Assembly: GCA_030849075.1 (NCBI GenBank)
Contig: JASAOO010003034.1
Span: 1 to 18,492, forward strand
Length of the DNA: 18,492 bases
Origin: Zelonia costaricensis
Taxonomy: Eukaryota > Euglenozoa > Kinetoplastea > Trypanosomatida > Trypanosomatidae
Direction: 5' to 3'
In this document: positions 16,013 through 18,492 of the stretch, piece by piece
Numbering within the stretch: the first letter of the stretch is position 1
Layout: the number at the start of each line of letters is the position of its first letter
Notes under the pieces: model-generated
The model's input: the letters and a program-made list of their open reading frames with translations, nothing else
What the model was told of the DNA's origin: nothing
Database searches by the model: none
Program-made: the position numbers and the translations under genes

Positions 16013-18346
16013 TTACTCCGCGTCCGCGTCGCGCTGCTTCGTGCTGCGCCTCTCCTCCTTATGCTCCACCTCCTCGGCAGCCTTGTTGAAGTGGTCGTCC
16101 CGGCGCCGCTGCCGCGACGACTTCGGGATGCCGCTCCACACAAAGTCGTTGTCGTCCTCGAAGTTCTCGATGGGCCGGATCGGCTTGTTCTTCTTGCGCA
16201 GGCAGCTGCGCAGCTTGCCGCGGATGAGGAAGTCCACCTCGGAGATGACGCGGTCGTGCACGCGGTGGTACAGCGTGGTCGTCTCGCCCGTATTCGCGTC
16301 CGTGTACTGGAACTCGTCTTCGCTGGGGTTCTCCACACCCGCCTCGTCGACCCCGCTCGCGATCTTCAGAATCGTCTCCAGCATCTCGTAGTTGCCGAGG
16401 ATGTCAACGTGCTTGGCGCTGAGCCGGCCGCCGCGCAGGTTGAGCGCGGCGCCGGCCACGAGCGTGTGGTTGTACTCGCGCGTCACGACGCGGCCCACGT
16501 TGCGGCTCCACCCGTTCACGGCACGGCACATGTACGCGAGCGACATGAGCGGCACGGTCTCGTCGCCGTCGGACATCCGCACGCCGTGTGCTGTGTCGTT
16601 GGTGAAGACGCTGCTGTCGCCGATGAACGGCGTCGCGTCGCGTGAGTCGCTCGGGTTGTCGGTGAGGTAGTACCCTGTTTCCGCCGGCACGCCCACGCCG
16701 TAGAGGCACGCCACCGTCGTGTTCGGCGCCTGCGGCAGCGACGGCAGCTCATCGACGGTTTCGAGAAAGTGATCGATCTCGTGCACGCAGTCCTCGTGGC
16801 CGGAGCGGCGACACTCCCCGCGGATCAGCTCCGCCGTGCCGCGCGTGCCGAGCGAGGTGCCGTTGGGCAGCACCGCCAGCCCAGGCCACGCCTCCTCACA
16901 CCCGCTTGGCAGCATCGAGACGAGGCAGCTCCACGACCGCGAGAGGCCGTAGCGCGCTTCTTGGCTGATGAAGGTGTCCAGCATCTTGCGCGCCCCCCAC
17001 GGGATGTTCAGCGTGTCCTTCGCATCGCCCAGCAGCATCGCCGACGCCGCCTTGCCGAGGCCCATGGCGACACCACCGACGTTGACGTAGTACGCGACGT
17101 GACGGTCCATAAAGCCACCCTCACGCTGCTCGGCCCACCGGAAGAAGGCGATGGCCACCGTTGTGCCGTAGCTGTGCGAGATGACCACGGCGCGCTTGCG
17201 GTTCTTCTGGCAGAGGAAGCGGAGGCTGTTCCGCATTTGGTAAAAGAAGCCGTCGCGCTCGTGCGCCTTGCGGGAGGAGAGGCGCCAGTCGTAGGTCATG
17301 ACGGCCATGTTCTGCGGGTCGTAGCCGATGTCCGCGAGGTTGATGAGCACCTTGGCCCAGACCCAGTACCCGGGCACGAAGAAGTCCACCGAGGCGAAGC
17401 CGGAGTCGGCGCGCACCTTCGTGTCGTTACGGTCCATGCCCGTCTTCTTGTCCATGCTGAAGACGTCCAGCCAACACTGGGGGTCGGAGAGGATTAGGTA
17501 GATCATCTGCGGCCCGAACATGCGCTGCCGGAAGCCGGAGAAGAAGGACTTCTGCCGCACGCACGGGAGCGAGGTGTCCCAGACCTCGAGGGCACCCGTG
17601 ATGAACCCGGGCACGATCGCGACAGGGTGGCGACGCGGCAGGTACCTGTCACCCTTGTTGTACTTGTCGAAGAAGGTCAGCCCGGGCCGCGTGTTCTCCT
17701 CCACCGTGAAGGAGCCGGCGACATCTTCCATCACGCCCTCGGGCGCAATCACAAACAGCATGACGGCGAGCAGGAGCACGACGAACTGCACGCGCTTGCG
17801 CATCGCGAAGTCGGCCACGTCGAAGAGGTTATGCTTAACCCAGCCCGGCAGCGGCAGCCGCTCGATCGTCCGCGCCGCCCGCCGCTCCGACGCCGTGATC
17901 TTCTTGTCGTCCGCGGGGCTCGTGTAGGAGTTGTCGAAGTCCTCGAACTCCTCCCGACCGAAGACGAGCGAGACGAGCCGGCCCCAGCGGCTCCGCGGGC
18001 TGGTCGGCAACCGCTCGCTGCGCCGATCCCCACGGGCGTGACTCGCCGACGCACCCGGCGCCGGCCGCCGCGCCGCCGCCACGTGCGGGTGTGCTTGCGA
18101 CACCTCCACCGGGGGCGGGCGGTCCCGCGCGTTGAGACTCGCGTTGAGGTCCATCGTGGGCACGGACTGCACCGGCGCCGCGATGCCCTGCGCCTGCATC
18201 GCCGCCACGGTGTCCGCGGACGGCCGCACGTTCGTCTCCACATGCTGCTGCTCCACCGCGGAGGCGCGGCGGTGCACCGGCGAGTGCCGCGGGCCCGCGT
18301 TGTGCCCGCTGCCGCTGCCGTTCCTTTTTCGGTTTGTCTTCCCCAT
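16013..18346 (-). CDS. PDAT/LCAT-family acyltransferase (777 aa)
   Basis: It is probably a phospholipid:diacylglycerol acyltransferase or a related LCAT-like enzyme, moving an acyl chain from phospholipid to diacylglycerol (or sterol) at the ER lumen. The order is: a basic, disordered N-tail (1-140); KRVQFVVLLLAVMLFVIAP at about 184-202 as a single membrane anchor; then the alpha/beta-hydrolase domain. Motifs seen: PVAIVPGFITGALEVW (241-256); MTYDWRLS (350-357) as in PDATs; the nucleophile elbow SHSYG with Ser 392; DGDETVP with Asp 595; and AKHVDILGN with His 646. The triad is therefore complete. The first elbow residue is Ser instead of the usual Gly; plant PDATs also vary there. Five N-glycosylation sequons lie in the luminal part (307, 495, 542, 583, 626). 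It is about 100 residues longer than yeast Lro1 or plant PDAT, with a charged C-tail after 710. The ATG at 18346 is used; the codon opening the frame upstream (18373) is TTG. Whether the acceptor is diacylglycerol or sterol is not visible. Confidence 0.88.
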   Translation of the reverse strand: MGKTNRKRNGSGSGHNAGPRHSPVHRRASAVEQQHVETNVRPSADTVAAMQAQGIAAPVQSVPTMDLNASLNARDRPPPVEVSQAHPHVAAARRPAPGASASHARGDRRSERLPTSPRSRWGRLVSLVFGREEFEDFDNSYTSPADDKKITASERRAARTIERLPLPGWVKHNLFDVADFAMRKRVQFVVLLLAVMLFVIAPEGVMEDVAGSFTVEENTRPGLTFFDKYNKGDRYLPRRHPVAIVPGFITGALEVWDTSLPCVRQKSFFSGFRQRMFGPQMIYLILSDPQCWLDVFSMDKKTGMDRNDTKVRADSGFASVDFFVPGYWVWAKVLINLADIGYDPQNMAVMTYDWRLSSRKAHERDGFFYQMRNSLRFLCQKNRKRAVVISHSYGTTVAIAFFRWAEQREGGFMDRHVAYYVNVGGVAMGLGKAASAMLLGDAKDTLNIPWGARKMLDTFISQEARYGLSRSWSCLVSMLPSGCEEAWPGLAVLPNGTSLGTRGTAELIRGECRRSGHEDCVHEIDHFLETVDELPSLPQAPNTTVACLYGVGVPAETGYYLTDNPSDSRDATPFIGDSSVFTNDTAHGVRMSDGDETVPLMSLAYMCRAVNGWSRNVGRVVTREYNHTLVAGAALNLRGGRLSAKHVDILGNYEMLETILKIASGVDEAGVENPSEDEFQYTDANTGETTTLYHRVHDRVISEVDFLIRGKLRSCLRKKNKPIRPIENFEDDNDFVWSGIPKSSRQRRRDDHFNKAAEEVEHKEERRSTKQRDADAE

Positions 18347-18492
18347 CGTGGCGCGGCTGCAGGGGGGGCTCAACGGGTGGGGGAGTCAACCACACAGAAA
18401 TCGAGTTCCAGCGGAGGGAGGGGATGAGGTGGAGGACCAAGGTGACGGGGTAGACGCGTGTGTGTGTTGTAAGGGGGGGGGGAGGGGGGCCC
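18347..18492. other. Upstream region of acyltransferase gene, window edge
   Basis: A short leader and intergenic stretch, pyrimidine-rich on the minus strand, with G-runs at the plus-strand end (18472-18489). No coding sequence is seen. Confidence 0.7.
18357..18372 (-). promoter_or_regulatory. Candidate spliced-leader acceptor for acyltransferase gene
   Basis: On the minus strand a run of seven C is followed by TGCAG, with AG at 18358-18357, ten bases before the ATG at 18346. Another AG (GTTGAG) sits just upstream of the C-run. Other candidates lie further up, where the sequence is again pyrimidine-rich. Confidence 0.4.

Noticed and set aside
17627..18427. 266-codon plus-strand frame opposite the acyltransferase N-terminus
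   Set aside because: It is an Arg/His/Val-rich antisense shadow; the minus-strand protein has a complete catalytic triad and membrane segment.

Overview
This window looks like nuclear DNA of a trypanosomatid flagellate, most probably in the Leishmaniinae (Leishmania and close relatives). The reasons are: intron-less GC-rich genes; all protein genes on one strand up to a switch point; long intergenic stretches packed with polypyrimidine tracts and (CA)n/(TG)n repeats; AG trans-splice acceptor candidates upstream of start codons; and a tRNA cluster exactly where two convergent gene sets meet. The species cannot be fixed by eye. Two ambiguous bases (n at 1242 and 12384) show that this is a draft assembly.

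Layout. Positions 1-8853 are the end of a rightward polycistronic unit with three small genes (2044-2613, 5842-6108, 8392-8853). All three encode secreted, cysteine-rich, probably GPI-anchored surface proteins built from one shared six-cysteine module, present three (the last degenerate), one and two times respectively. Positions 8854-10397 are a convergent strand-switch region. It holds four tRNA genes, each with its own T-run: Glu(UUC) and Val(CAC) on the minus strand, Arg(CCG) and His(GUG) on the plus strand. Positions 10398-18346 are the end of a leftward unit. In transcription order it carries a PDAT/LCAT-family acyltransferase (18346-16013), an Ala/Pro-rich coiled-coil protein of unknown function (15105-13807) and a CDC50/LEM3 flippase subunit with long tails (12128-10398).

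How it fits together. In this group Pol II genes are transcribed as long units and cut into mRNAs by spliced-leader trans-splicing and polyadenylation, so no gene-specific promoters are expected and none are seen. Both Pol II units should end in the strand-switch region. There, each pair of tRNA genes faces the Pol II unit arriving from its side. The left unit contributes surface coat components. The right unit contains two membrane-lipid proteins, one for acyl transfer from phospholipid and one for aminophospholipid flipping; whether these two cooperate is only inference.

Most of the roughly 10 kb outside genes is low-complexity UTR and intergenic sequence. Several long open frames in it, and antisense to the real genes, are compositional artefacts. 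The most interesting points are the modular mini-surface-protein array, the head-on tRNA arrangement with an adjacent G-quadruplex candidate, and several places where the choice of trans-splice acceptor decides which protein is made.
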